Positions 28,275-37,930 of a stretch of 64,000 bases of DNA are shown here, piece by piece (positions within the stretch are counted from its first letter, which is position 1; every line of letters starts with the position of its first letter). The notes under the pieces were generated by a model. That model had not been told where the DNA came from and did no database searches. It was given only the letters and a program-made list of their open reading frames with translations. A program made the translations under genes and the position numbers. This DNA is from Fluviicola taffensis DSM 16823 (GTDB taxonomy: Bacteria > Bacteroidota > Bacteroidia > Flavobacteriales_D > Crocinitomicaceae): positions 1,178,001 to 1,242,000 of the forward strand of contig NC_015321.1 of NCBI RefSeq assembly GCF_000194605.1, given 5' to 3'.

Positions 28275-29570
28275 ATGAAGTATTTCCAAATAAACAAAGA
28301 TCTTTTTAGTCAGAATCGCAAGAAATTTGCTGCAAAAATGGCAAAAAACACATTGGCTGTTTTCAATTCGAATGACATTTATCCAGTTAGTGCAGATGGA
28401 ACCTTGCCTTTCTCGCAACATAGAGATATTTTTTATTTATCAGGAGTTGATCAGGAAGAAAGTATTTTAGTTCTTTTTCCTACGGCAAGCAATGAAGCAC
28501 ATCGTGAAGTTCTTTTTCTGAAAGAAACCAACGACCACATTGCCGTTTGGGAAGGAGCAAAATTAAATAAAGAACAAGCCTTTGAAACCGCTGGAATAAA
28601 AACAGTTTATTGGTTGCAGCAATTCCCCACAATCTTCAAGCAATTAATGGCAGAAGCAGAAGGAATTTATTTGAATACAAACGAGCATTTACGTGCAGAT
28701 ACAACTGTTCAAACACGTGAAGACCGGTTTATTATCGAAGTAAAAAAGGACTATCCTGCGCATCAAACACATAAAAGCGCGCCAATTATGCATCAGATAC
28801 GCTCGGTGAAAGAAAAAATCGAATTGGAGCTAATGCAAACCGCATGTGACATTACTGAAAAGGGATTTAGAAGAATTTTAGGATTTGTAAAGCCTGGAGT
28901 TTGGGAATACGAAATTGAAGCTGAATTCTCGCATGAATTTCTAAGAAACCGATCGAAAGGTTGGGCATACACTCCAATTGTAGCGTCGGGTAAAAACGCA
29001 TGTGTACTTCATTACATTGAAAACAATTTACAATGTCAGGATGGCGATGTCATTCTTCTAGATGTTGGTGCTGAATATGCTAATTACTCATCGGATATGT
29101 CGCGCAGTATCCCTGTAAACGGGAAATTTACGCCACGCCAGAAAGACGTTTACAACGCGGTGCTACGTGTCAAAAATCAAGCTGAAAAATTACTAGTTTC
29201 AGGAACGATGATGGCGGAATATCACAAGGAAGTCGGACGATTGATGGAATCTGAATTACTCGGATTAAAGTTGTTGGATCAGACAGACATTAAAAATCAA
29301 GACCCTAATTGGCCAGCTTACAAAAAGTACTTCATGCATGGAACATCACATTTCCTTGGACTTGACACGCACGATGTTGGTTTATGGAATGTTCCCATTG
29401 AGGCAAACATGGTATTTACGTGCGAACCAGGAATTTACATTCCAGAAGAAGGTTTAGGCATTCGTATCGAGGATAATTTAGTCATTCAAGCAAGCGGAGA
29501 ACCGTTTAATTTGATGAGAAATATCCCTATTGAAGTAGATGAAATTGAAACATTGATGAATCAAAAATAA
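28275..29570 (+). CDS. pepP: Xaa-Pro aminopeptidase (aminopeptidase P, M24B)
   Basis: A 431-residue cytoplasmic metallopeptidase that removes an N-terminal residue preceding proline. The N-terminal domain (about 1-170) is the creatinase-like half; the pita-bread catalytic domain follows. All five metal ligands are visible: two Asp in LLDVGAEYANYSSDMSR, His in HFLGLDTHDVG, Glu in FTCEPGIY and Glu in IRIEDNL. The frame opens upstream at 28176, but the ATG at 28275 gives the normal family start. The next gene overlaps its stop by one base. Confidence 0.9.
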   Translation: MKYFQINKDLFSQNRKKFAAKMAKNTLAVFNSNDIYPVSADGTLPFSQHRDIFYLSGVDQEESILVLFPTASNEAHREVLFLKETNDHIAVWEGAKLNKEQAFETAGIKTVYWLQQFPTIFKQLMAEAEGIYLNTNEHLRADTTVQTREDRFIIEVKKDYPAHQTHKSAPIMHQIRSVKEKIELELMQTACDITEKGFRRILGFVKPGVWEYEIEAEFSHEFLRNRSKGWAYTPIVASGKNACVLHYIENNLQCQDGDVILLDVGAEYANYSSDMSRSIPVNGKFTPRQKDVYNAVLRVKNQAEKLLVSGTMMAEYHKEVGRLMESELLGLKLLDQTDIKNQDPNWPAYKKYFMHGTSHFLGLDTHDVGLWNVPIEANMVFTCEPGIYIPEEGLGIRIEDNLVIQASGEPFNLMRNIPIEVDEIETLMNQK

Positions 29571-30319
29571 TGGGAGATGAATTATTGAATTACAGGGTTT
29601 CTGGAAATGGAAATCCTGTAATTTTTTTACATGGGTTCATGGAAGACTTGAGTATGTGGGATGAAGTTATTCCTCATCTTTCCATCCAAGCAATTTGCAT
29701 CGATTTACCTGGACATGGCTTAAGTTCTGTAGACTTAGATTCAACACCTTCTATTTTATCAATGGCAAAGGAAGTTGAAAAAATAATCACTCTAAAAAAA
29801 ATCCAACAAGCTATTGTTGTAGGCCATTCAATGGGTGGATATGTCGGAATGGAGCTCATGAAACTCGTTCCAACTTTGGAGCATTTAATTCTTTTCCATT
29901 CGCACCCTTGGAGCGACTCAGAAGACAAAAAAAGAGATCGTGAACGCGTAGCAAATTTGATGCTCACAAAAGCCTCTGTTTTCATCCGTGAAGCTATTCC
30001 AAACTTATTTCACAATCCGACTAACTTTAAAAATGCTATTGAATACTACATTCAATTAGCAGACAAAATGGATCCAAGAGCAATTGGTTGGGCAGCATTG
30101 GCTATGAAAAATCGATTTGATTTGGCGTACATCATGGAAAAGAAGCCAGAGAAATTCACTGTAATCAGCGGGGAAAATGATAAATTAATCCAAGTTTCCT
30201 TACTTGATTCTTTTTGCAAACAAAACAAAATCTCGTCCATTATCCTTCCAAATGTTGGGCACATGGCCCATGAGGAAAATCGAGAAGAGGTGATTGCATT
30301 ATTGAATACCATATTTTAA
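29570..30319 (+). CDS. Alpha/beta-fold hydrolase
   Basis: A 249-residue hydrolase. Visible are the oxyanion strand VIFLHGFMEDLSMW, the nucleophile elbow GHSMGG (Ser at about 86), the acid region SGENDKLI, and the catalytic His in NVGHMAHEE. Substrate unknown; similar proteins are esterases. The TAATG overlap with the aminopeptidase gene indicates coupled translation. Confidence 0.85.
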   Translation: MGDELLNYRVSGNGNPVIFLHGFMEDLSMWDEVIPHLSIQAICIDLPGHGLSSVDLDSTPSILSMAKEVEKIITLKKIQQAIVVGHSMGGYVGMELMKLVPTLEHLILFHSHPWSDSEDKKRDRERVANLMLTKASVFIREAIPNLFHNPTNFKNAIEYYIQLADKMDPRAIGWAALAMKNRFDLAYIMEKKPEKFTVISGENDKLIQVSLLDSFCKQNKISSIILPNVGHMAHEENREEVIALLNTIF

Positions 30320-30484
30320 CTAAATATTCTGCAAAAAATAAATAATTTTAACGGTATTAACTTTTGATTGTAATCCTTACCCGCATTTTTTAACGGTTAG
30401 AAATCCAGTGTATTCTGTTTCAAAAAAGACACTGGATTTATTAAATCATGTAAATTTCGGTAAGAACAAATAACAAACTACATT

Positions 30485-31270
30485 ATGGAACCGAAAAGAC
30501 TTCGCGCATTAGTCATTGATGATGAAGAATACGCTCGCAAAAATTTAATCATGATGCTAGATGATTTCTGTCCAGAAATCGAAGTCATCGGTGAAGCTTC
30601 TGGTAAAGATCAAGCAAAAGCATTGATTACGGCAAGTAAGCCTGATGTTATTTTCCTCGATATTCGTATGCCCAGTGGAGCTGAAGGATTTGAATTGCTG
30701 GAAGAAGTCGAAGAGAAAAATTTCTTAGTAGTATTTGTTACAGCATTCAAAGATTATGCAATTCGCGCTTTCAATGCAAGCGCGGTTTATTACCTCTTAA
30801 AACCAATCGATATTGATGATTTAAGAGTCGGAGTAGAAAAATTAGTGGAAGCAAACACCGTTTTCGCACAAGATCCTGAAAATTATGTCACTTATTTCAG
30901 AAGTTTGCGCAATTTATCGGATCAATTACTTCGCAACAAACCCAATAATAGAATTGCGATTAGTCATACAAAAGGATTGAAAATTGTAGAAGACAATACC
31001 ATCTCTCATTTGGAAGCTAGTGGAAATTGTACAACCATCTATTTCAATGATGGAACACGTTATTTAGATACCCGAACATTGAAAATTTATGAGAATATCT
31101 TAAATCCAGCAAAATTCTTCCGAGTTCATAAATCACACATCATCAATTTAAACAATTTGGCAGAATACGTCAATGATGATGGGCATTTTGCAGTTCTTAA
31201 AACGGGTTTACGTATTCCTGTTGCAAGAAACCGAGTAACAGACTTCGTTAAAATGTTGAAAGAAGGATGA
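30485..31270 (+). CDS. LytTR-family response regulator
   Basis: A 261-residue regulator. Residues about 8-125 are a receiver domain with acidic pocket DDEE, phospho-acceptor Asp in IFLDIRMPSG, Thr in VFVTAF and Lys in LLKPID. Residues about 155-258 are a LytTR DNA-binding domain (KILN-like centre and FFRVHKSHIINLNN). It overlaps the histidine kinase gene by four bases (ATGA), so the two form a two-component pair. Targets are unknown. Confidence 0.92.
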   Translation: MEPKRLRALVIDDEEYARKNLIMMLDDFCPEIEVIGEASGKDQAKALITASKPDVIFLDIRMPSGAEGFELLEEVEEKNFLVVFVTAFKDYAIRAFNASAVYYLLKPIDIDDLRVGVEKLVEANTVFAQDPENYVTYFRSLRNLSDQLLRNKPNNRIAISHTKGLKIVEDNTISHLEASGNCTTIYFNDGTRYLDTRTLKIYENILNPAKFFRVHKSHIINLNNLAEYVNDDGHFAVLKTGLRIPVARNRVTDFVKMLKEG

Positions 31271-34185
31271 AAGGAATCATATCAATAATCTTTAGCGCCA
31301 TTGCTTCTTGTATAATGGCGCAAGATTATTCGTTCATCACCTATTCGAACAGTCAAGGTTTACCTCAATCACAAGTTCAATGTATCACACAAGATGAAGA
31401 GGGGTATTTGTGGGTCGGAACATTGGGGGGACTGGCCAAATTTAATGGAAAAACCTTCACCACATTCCCCTTGGAAAAGGGTCTTTTCAATAACCGTATT
31501 TCCTGTTTGCAAACCATTCAAAAAACAATTTGGGTGGGTCATGAAGGAGGAATTACGGAAATCAAAAACAATCAAGCGAAAACCTATTCGCTCGGTGAGC
31601 AAGATAAAACAGTAAGCGTTACCGATTTTTCATTCTATCAGGGAAAAATCGTGGTTTCAACTGAGGGAAGTGGTTTATACATCATTTCAAACAATCATAT
31701 TTCTAAAATTACTTTACGAAATGAAGATGCTTCAACATGTCGGGATTTAGAGATCATCAATAATAAATTATACATTGGAACCAGAGACGGTCTTTATTTC
31801 ACCGAAGACTTAACCAATTTCAATCGAGTAGACGCTTTTAAAAATCGCAGTATTTCAGGAATAGCCCGAACTAATAATCACGTTTATATTGCTACTTTTT
31901 TCAAAGGATTATTCAAAACCGACTTTTCGTTACAAAAATTTGATTCCATCCCTGTTCAATCAGAAGACCTATACATTAGTGCAATAAATAGTGACAAATC
32001 GAACCAGTTATGGCTACTTTCAGCCGAAGGAGTGATTCGAATATCTCCCAATAATAAACAATTAGTGCTTACAGAGGCAAAAGGGCTTCCAGTGAACACA
32101 CTCAATTGTTCTTTTCAAGATAAAGAAGGGAATGTTTGGTTTGGTAGCGATGGAAAAGGATTGATTCGTTTTGCCAATCAAAATTTACAAATTTACTCTA
32201 CCAAAACAGGAATGCCTTCCGATTTGATTCTCTGTGGTCAAAAAATTCATTCGAACAATTATTTATTTGGTTCTTACGACAAGGGAGCTTTCAAAATGAA
32301 CCTAAATGGCCTTTGTGAAAAAGTTCCGATCCCTGCAACTACGATTTGGGATATCGAATACATCAATGGAATTGCTTGGTTCGCAACAGACATTGGCGTT
32401 TTTAGATGGGATTTCAAAACTGCTCCAACCACCTACAACTTTTACAACTATTCGAATCCATTTCGAGTTATCAAACGGTTCAAAAACAAGCTCATTGTAG
32501 CAGGTGAACAAAACATTGGATACATTGAAAACAATGTTCTCCATAAATACCCTAATTTTAAATTTAACATTAACCAAAACGGGAATATTCGGGATATTGC
32601 ATTCTATTTTTCAAACATTTTAGTAGCAACTTCCAAAGGGTTGTATGAATTAAACTTGGCGAAAAACAAACAAACTCTCCTAAAAAATTTCAAAGCCAGT
32701 ATTTCTTCCATTGAAATTGATGCCGACAATCGTATTTGGATTGGAACAGAAAACGGATTGGTTATTTTTGATGGAATAAACTACACAACTGTTTCGTATA
32801 GTGCAAAAAGTGGTGCGCGATTCATCAACTTCATTCATCGGGTCGAAAAAAACATGTATGTCGGAACAAATGATGGATTGTATGTTTTTGAAAGCTCCGA
32901 GAACACTCAAAATTTAGTAAAACATATTGGAACCAATAACGGATTGATCAATTTAGAATCCAACATTAATTCATCCATGTTCGATGATGACAACTTTTGG
33001 TTTGGAACCAGTGATGGATTAGCAAAAATAAACCTACATTCTGACAGAGCAAACTTTACAGATTTCCCGCCAAAACTAAACATTGCACGCGTTTTGGTCA
33101 ATTACCGAGAGATCAATCCTTCCGAGTTATTTCAAGGCTTGAATCTCTATTATTCGAAAAACAATTTGATTATAGATTTGGACGGAATTTCCATGGAAGA
33201 TCCCGAATCTGTGACCTTTCAATATTGGCTAGAGGGAGAATCCGACAAGTGGTCTCCCCCTACCCTTAATCCAACAATTATTCTTTCCAATTTAGATGCG
33301 GGAGACTATATTCTTCGAATTAGAGCCATTTCAGGAACCAAAAAAATTTCCAATTTACTTTCCTTTAACATTACCATTACTCCACCTTTTTGGAGAACTT
33401 GGTGGTTTTATTTGATTGTTTTTGTAGCAATCGCATTTGGCATTCGGTACTATTTCAGATTGCAAATTAAACAAGAAAGAGATCGCAATTACAAAATAAA
33501 TTTAGAGAATAGATCCCGACTACTTACCCTGGAACAACAGTCTTTAAATGCGAGTATGAATCGTCATTTTATTTTCAATTCCTTGAATTCGATTCAATAT
33601 TTCATCAATACACAGGATAAAATTTCAGCAAACAGGTACTTAACTAGTTTTGCCAAGTTAATTCGGAAAAACTTGGATAGCGCTGCAGAAGGAGATAATG
33701 TGGTAACACTTCATCAAGAATTAGAAAGGCTTGAGCTCTATTTATCACTTGAAGCAATGCGTTTCAAAGACCGTTTCACCTACAGAATAGACAATCAAGA
33801 TATTGATTTAGAACAGGTAAGCGTCCCGGCCATGCTGTTGCAACCATTCGTTGAAAACAGTATTATCCACGGTATTTTGCCAGATGAAACGAAACCAGGA
33901 GAAATTCTAATTACAATCAAGGCAATTGGAAATCAACTGGAAATTTGTATTGATGATAATGGAATTGGAATTGACTTCAGCATGAAGAAAAAAGCCCAAT
34001 TTAAAGGTGATCATAAATCTCAAGGAATGGAAATAACGTCTAAGAGAATAGATCTCATTCGGGAAATTTGGAACAAAGATTATGAACTAATTGGACCCTT
34101 TCAAATGATGAATTCTGACCGTTCAATCAAAGGAACGCGCGTTTTAATCAAAATTCCGTATGAAAATTTGGAAATGAATGATTAA
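31267..34185 (+). CDS. Beta-propeller sensor histidine kinase (LytS/HisKA_2-type core)
   Basis: A 972-residue membrane kinase. After a signal segment (about 1-18) residues 25-600 carry two-component-regulator propeller repeats (many LWVGT..GL and IWIGTENGL motifs). A Y_Y_Y domain follows at about 640-705, then a single TM (WWFYLIVFVAIAFGIRYYF). The kinase core has phospho-acceptor His in MNRHFIFNSLNSIQ and an ATPase domain with N-box (ENSIIHGI) and DDNGIGID. The periplasmic propeller suggests sensing of an extracellular ligand. Partner: the LytTR regulator encoded just before. Confidence 0.92.
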   Translation: MKGIISIIFSAIASCIMAQDYSFITYSNSQGLPQSQVQCITQDEEGYLWVGTLGGLAKFNGKTFTTFPLEKGLFNNRISCLQTIQKTIWVGHEGGITEIKNNQAKTYSLGEQDKTVSVTDFSFYQGKIVVSTEGSGLYIISNNHISKITLRNEDASTCRDLEIINNKLYIGTRDGLYFTEDLTNFNRVDAFKNRSISGIARTNNHVYIATFFKGLFKTDFSLQKFDSIPVQSEDLYISAINSDKSNQLWLLSAEGVIRISPNNKQLVLTEAKGLPVNTLNCSFQDKEGNVWFGSDGKGLIRFANQNLQIYSTKTGMPSDLILCGQKIHSNNYLFGSYDKGAFKMNLNGLCEKVPIPATTIWDIEYINGIAWFATDIGVFRWDFKTAPTTYNFYNYSNPFRVIKRFKNKLIVAGEQNIGYIENNVLHKYPNFKFNINQNGNIRDIAFYFSNILVATSKGLYELNLAKNKQTLLKNFKASISSIEIDADNRIWIGTENGLVIFDGINYTTVSYSAKSGARFINFIHRVEKNMYVGTNDGLYVFESSENTQNLVKHIGTNNGLINLESNINSSMFDDDNFWFGTSDGLAKINLHSDRANFTDFPPKLNIARVLVNYREINPSELFQGLNLYYSKNNLIIDLDGISMEDPESVTFQYWLEGESDKWSPPTLNPTIILSNLDAGDYILRIRAISGTKKISNLLSFNITITPPFWRTWWFYLIVFVAIAFGIRYYFRLQIKQERDRNYKINLENRSRLLTLEQQSLNASMNRHFIFNSLNSIQYFINTQDKISANRYLTSFAKLIRKNLDSAAEGDNVVTLHQELERLELYLSLEAMRFKDRFTYRIDNQDIDLEQVSVPAMLLQPFVENSIIHGILPDETKPGEILITIKAIGNQLEICIDDNGIGIDFSMKKKAQFKGDHKSQGMEITSKRIDLIREIWNKDYELIGPFQMMNSDRSIKGTRVLIKIPYENLEMND

Positions 34186-34191
34186 ATAGTT

Positions 34192-34199
34192 TATATTTG
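34192..34199 (+). promoter_or_regulatory. -7 box (TATATTTG) for the small lipoprotein gene
   Basis: TATATTTG just after the kinase stop; the ATG at 34206 lies six bases after it and the preferred ATG at 34221 lies 21 bases after it. Confidence 0.5.
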
Positions 34200-34220
34200 T
34201 TCAGTATGCGATTTAGCGAT

Positions 34221-34496
34221 ATGAAAAAGATAACAATTATAGCATCCTTATTAGTAGTGTTTGCAGCTTGTCAAAAAGCTGATATCCACCCTAATACACG
34301 ATCTTCAGAGAATTCAGTTGGGTCACCGACGAAATGCCTTACTCCAGAATTAAAAAATGGAGCTGGTTCAAACAGTGGTAATACATTATCAACTGGAACA
34401 GGTACTGTAATTGATTCAACAAATCCAGATGTTTCACCTGAAGGCGGAGACATTACCGATCCATTGAGAAAGAAAGACAAAAAAGATATGAGATAA
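34221..34496 (+). CDS. Small lipoprotein of unknown function
   Basis: A 91-residue lipoprotein from the ATG at 34221 (signal MKKITIIASLLVVFAAC). Earlier in-frame starts at 34197 and 34206 only lengthen the signal. The mature part is low-complexity (Ser, Thr, Gly, Asn) and ends in a basic KKDKKDMR tail. Probably an unstructured periplasmic or surface peptide. Followed by a strong terminator. Confidence 0.6.
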   Translation: MKKITIIASLLVVFAACQKADIHPNTRSSENSVGSPTKCLTPELKNGAGSNSGNTLSTGTGTVIDSTNPDVSPEGGDITDPLRKKDKKDMR

Positions 34497-34535
34497 AAAA
34501 ATCCCGCTCTTCAATTGAAAAGCGGGATTTTTTTT
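34497..34535 (+). terminator. Strong terminator between the small lipoprotein gene and thiL
   Basis: AAATCCCGCT pairs with AGCGGGATTT around a loop of about ten bases, with A and T runs on either side; can serve both convergent genes. Confidence 0.88.
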
Positions 34536-34553
34536 GCTTTATTCTTTTCCTAC

Positions 34554-35594
34554 CTATTGTTGAAAATGATCCCAACCCTGAGCGCTCAAAGGAATTAATG
34601 ATTCATTCTTATCTACTAAATAAATTCCATCACTTGCGTCCGTCATATAACCAATAATAGTCATGTGCGGATTCCCTTTGATTTTATCAAAATCATTTTG
34701 AGAAACTGTAAATAACAATTCGTAATCTTCACCCCCATTCAACACACAAGTCACGGGATCCAGATTAAAATCAAGTGCCGTTGTGGAAGTCAAGGAATCG
34801 ATTGGCAACTTAGCATTATAAACCATCGCTCCTTTCTTACTCGATTTGCACAGGTGTAATATCTCAGAAGCCAAACCATCCGAAACATCAATCATCGATG
34901 TGGGAACAACTTCCAATTCTTTCAAATATGCAATCACATCCATCCGAGCTTCTGGCTTCAATTGGCGTTGAATGATATAATCTTTTCCATCCAAATCTGG
35001 TTGAATATCCGGATTTGCTTGAAAAACACTTTTCTCACGTTCCAAAACTTGTAGTCCCACATAAGCAGCACCCAAATCGCCTGAAACAACCAACAAATCA
35101 TTCGTTCCAGCTCCAGATCGATAAACCACTTTCGATTTATCCACCACCCCGATAGCTGTAACAGAAATCACCAAGCCTGAACGGGATGATGTTGTATCTC
35201 CTCCAACTAAATCCACTTTATAATGTTGACATGCCAAGCGAATTCCGTCATACAATTCTTCCAAAGCTTCCAAAGGGAACCGATTCGAAACAGCAATTGA
35301 AACAGTAATTTGCTCTGGAGTTCCATTCATAGCAGCAATATCAGAAACATTCACCGCAACTGATTTATACCCCAAATGTTTAAATGGAACGTACATCAGG
35401 TTAAAGTGAACTCCTTCCACCAACATATCTGTTGAAACTAAGGTGTATTGCTCTTCATTTCTTTCCAGAACTGCAGCATCATCTCCAATTCCAAAAGCCG
35501 TTGATTCTCTTGTAATCAAAAAGTTTTTGGTCAATAAATCAATAGTTCCAAATTCACCCAAGGACTCCAAATCCGTTCTTTTCTCTTCTGACAT
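34554..35594 (-). CDS. thiL: Thiamine-monophosphate kinase
   Basis: A 346-residue kinase that turns thiamine monophosphate into the active diphosphate. Family motifs: GIGDDAAVL near residue 37, STDMLVEGVHF at about 55, the VGGDTTSS Mg-binding segment, IDVSDGLASE, and NGGEDYELLF near 265. Length is normal. It stands alone, without other thi genes. Confidence 0.93.
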   Translation of the reverse strand: MSEEKRTDLESLGEFGTIDLLTKNFLITRESTAFGIGDDAAVLERNEEQYTLVSTDMLVEGVHFNLMYVPFKHLGYKSVAVNVSDIAAMNGTPEQITVSIAVSNRFPLEALEELYDGIRLACQHYKVDLVGGDTTSSRSGLVISVTAIGVVDKSKVVYRSGAGTNDLLVVSGDLGAAYVGLQVLEREKSVFQANPDIQPDLDGKDYIIQRQLKPEARMDVIAYLKELEVVPTSMIDVSDGLASEILHLCKSSKKGAMVYNAKLPIDSLTSTTALDFNLDPVTCVLNGGEDYELLFTVSQNDFDKIKGNPHMTIIGYMTDASDGIYLVDKNESLIPLSAQGWDHFQQ

Positions 35595-35612
35595 TCGTTA
35601 AAATATATGGTA

Positions 35613-35620
35613 CAAAGATA
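35613..35620 (-). promoter_or_regulatory. -7 box (TATCTTTG) for thiL
   Basis: Minus-strand TATCTTTG ends 18 bases before the thiL ATG. Confidence 0.55.
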
Positions 35621-35703
35621 GAAGTATGGAATTAGCTTTCCGAAAATTATGTGCTCAATTCCAGAATTCAGTATCTTTCGGTCATTAAAGATGGATTCAA
35701 CTT

Positions 35704-36108
35704 ATGAAGAAAACTTCTAATTGGTTCTTTTGGGATTGGAAATCTATTTTCAGAACGATCGTTCTATTTTCAGGCTTGTTCTTGTTGTTTGCTTTCCTAT
35801 TTCTTTACCCTGATTGGAAAAGAAACAAAGAAGCTGAAAATTATGATGGATTAACTAAAGGAATTATTCTTTCTATTAAACCTATAGAAGAAATTAGTAT
35901 GAGTGAATACGGAAATAAAACAGTTGCCTATTTCTACACCGTTCGTTACCAGTATCACGTAAATTCAAAAACCTACAAAGGAATAGACAAAATTCCGAAT
36001 AGTTTAAAAAACAAAAGAATCATTACTCTTTTATTGGATAAGAACAATTCTGAAATTGATATTAAATACGACCCGAAAAAACCAACGAATAGTCAACTGG
36101 ATTTTTAG
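35704..36108 (+). CDS. Single-TM protein, DUF3592-like
   Basis: A 134-residue protein with one TM segment (about 15-36) after a Trp-rich start. The rest is a beta-rich domain with F-Y-T-V-R-Y-Q-Y and IKYDPKKPTNSQL, a pattern of DUF3592-type proteins (the YDP.NP-like end is typical). Function unknown. Co-directional with the sugar dehydrogenase 24 bases downstream. Confidence 0.55.
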   Translation: MKKTSNWFFWDWKSIFRTIVLFSGLFLLFAFLFLYPDWKRNKEAENYDGLTKGIILSIKPIEEISMSEYGNKTVAYFYTVRYQYHVNSKTYKGIDKIPNSLKNKRIITLLLDKNNSEIDIKYDPKKPTNSQLDF

Positions 36109-36132
36109 ATAATCGCATTCATACCCCTAAAT

Positions 36133-37695
36133 ATGAAAACATTCACCCTTTTCCTTTTAACCTTAAATTCTTTCTTTGGCGTTGCCCAAATTTTCACGCG
36201 ATCAGAACTCCCTACTACTCTTTCCGCTCCATGGGAAATTACTTTTGGACCCGATTCCATGCTTTGGGTGACAGAAAGTAACGGAAGAGTTTCTCGAATC
36301 GATCCGCAAACTGGAAACAAAACCATTGTTCATTCCGCTGCAGATTATTTTGATGGAAGTCCTTTAGAAAACTCGCCTTTTTGTCCATCACTAGGCATCG
36401 GAAGGGGCACTTTGGGTTTAACGCTCCATCCAAACTTTCTTACATTTGGATCCTCTTTCATTTATTTCATGTATTCCTACAATTCAGGAACAACAGCAAA
36501 CCCAGATACCCGCTATAAAATCAGAAGATTGGAATGGGATTTAACTACCGAGCAAATAATCGGTTTTCAAGATATTATAACAGGTATTTCCAATGGATAT
36601 GATCATTGGGGAGGGAGAATTTTGGCTGTTAAACGAACTAATATTCCTTACCTATTCGTCACAATTGGTGATCATGGGGCATCTGAAACGAATAGTCCGC
36701 AATGCTATAATCCACAAACGGACAATCCGAATAATTTTGCTCAAGACCCAAACACCGACAACGGAAAAATTCACCGTTTCAATATGGACGGAAGTATTCC
36801 TGCGGATAATCCAATTTCTGGAAACTCATTCTACACAAGAGGTCATCGCAATCCGCAGGGTTTGGTTTACAACAAAGACTTAGATCTTCTTTACGACATT
36901 GAGCATGGGGATCGCACTGATGATGAAATCAATCTATTGGAAAAAGGAATGAACTATGGCTGGAAAGACGTTCGTGGTTATCATGCGGACAATAATTTTC
37001 CTGGTGAATCAAATTATGTCACCAATTATGTTCCAAATCCACTCATTTCAAATGACCATTTAGTGGAGCCTATTTATTCAATCTGTGCAGTACAAATACC
37101 GAATTCCAACAATGGAAACTCCTGGTGTACAGTTGCACCTTCAGATGGCGCACATTATACGAGCACAGCAATTCCTACATGGACAAATAGCATTCTTCTC
37201 GTTACTTTAAAAGATGGTGATTTTACGGATATGGAAGTTTATCAATTTAAATTAAACACGCAAGGAACAATTGCACCTTCAACATCTCAGAACCCTAATC
37301 CGAAAAAATATTTTGCGGAAGATCAACAATTAAATGGTCGATTACGAGACATTGCAGTTTCTCCCGACGGCAAGAAAATCTACCTGATCAACAACGGTGG
37401 AGGAACTTTAAATACAGACAAAATAACCGTTTACACGGTTGTTGACACAACCAATAATCAACCACTCGCTTTTAAGATTTATCCCAATCCTTCGAATGGA
37501 ACAATCCATATTCAGCTTCCAGAGATCAAACCTAGTTCCATTCAAATTTTTGATGCGAGAGGAGCTAAAATCAAAGAAATCGAAACCTTCTCCGAGCTTG
37601 TAACATTAGATATCAGCGAATTGAAAGCAGGCTTGTATTGGTTGAGTTACCAATCAGAGACATTGAAGAGAGTTCAAAAATTTGTAAAGGAATGA
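36133..37695 (+). CDS. PQQ-type sugar dehydrogenase with T9SS type A sorting domain
   Basis: A 520-residue secreted protein: signal peptide (about 1-18), then a glucose/sorbosone-dehydrogenase-like six-bladed propeller (APWEITFGPDSMLWVTE; FVTIGDHGA; YTRGHRNPQGLVYN; IEHGDRTDDEINLLEKGMNYGW). The His in GDHG is the expected base and the second block the quinone pocket. The last 75 residues (YPNPSNGTI ... ISELKAGLYWLSY ... VQKFVKE) are a type A sorting domain for the type IX secretion system, so it acts outside the cell or on the surface. Oxidation of an aldose is likely; cofactor binding is by family. Confidence 0.87.
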   Translation: MKTFTLFLLTLNSFFGVAQIFTRSELPTTLSAPWEITFGPDSMLWVTESNGRVSRIDPQTGNKTIVHSAADYFDGSPLENSPFCPSLGIGRGTLGLTLHPNFLTFGSSFIYFMYSYNSGTTANPDTRYKIRRLEWDLTTEQIIGFQDIITGISNGYDHWGGRILAVKRTNIPYLFVTIGDHGASETNSPQCYNPQTDNPNNFAQDPNTDNGKIHRFNMDGSIPADNPISGNSFYTRGHRNPQGLVYNKDLDLLYDIEHGDRTDDEINLLEKGMNYGWKDVRGYHADNNFPGESNYVTNYVPNPLISNDHLVEPIYSICAVQIPNSNNGNSWCTVAPSDGAHYTSTAIPTWTNSILLVTLKDGDFTDMEVYQFKLNTQGTIAPSTSQNPNPKKYFAEDQQLNGRLRDIAVSPDGKKIYLINNGGGTLNTDKITVYTVVDTTNNQPLAFKIYPNPSNGTIHIQLPEIKPSSIQIFDARGAKIKEIETFSELVTLDISELKAGLYWLSYQSETLKRVQKFVKE

Positions 37696-37701
37696 TTATA
37701 A

Positions 37702-37733
37702 AAAAGCTTCACCTACTAAAAGATGAAGCTTTT
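37702..37733 (+). terminator. Terminator after the sugar dehydrogenase
   Basis: AAAAGCTTCA (37702-37711) pairs with TGAAGCTTTT (37724-37733), 12-base loop. Confidence 0.8.
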
Positions 37734-37747
37734 GATCAATTAAACTA

Positions 37748-37876
37748 TTAATGAACTGGCGGCGGCGTATTTGAAGGACAAGTGGGATTCGGACATTGTT
37801 CATGTCCTTCAGGCAATGGAGTTCCGCACGCTGGGCAAAACTTTGGTTCTTTTGACAGATAAAATTGCTTTTTCAT
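37748..37876 (-). CDS. 42-residue zinc-ribbon-like mini-protein
   Basis: A short frame encoding FCPACG (Cys14, Cys17) and EQCPNPTC (Cys28, Cys33), followed by a Pro-rich tail. The spacing CxxC-x10-CxxxxC is that of a small metal-binding knuckle. It starts with MKKQFYLSKEPK, is cytoplasmic, and lies convergent to the sugar dehydrogenase gene after its terminator. No function known; the regular Cys pattern argues for a real gene. Confidence 0.6.
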   Translation of the reverse strand: MKKQFYLSKEPKFCPACGTPLPEGHEQCPNPTCPSNTPPPVH

Positions 37877-37930
37877 ACTCCTCACTTTTTCGTTACAGGG
37901 TAAGGTAGGTAAAAAAGAAGTGGAAGAAAG

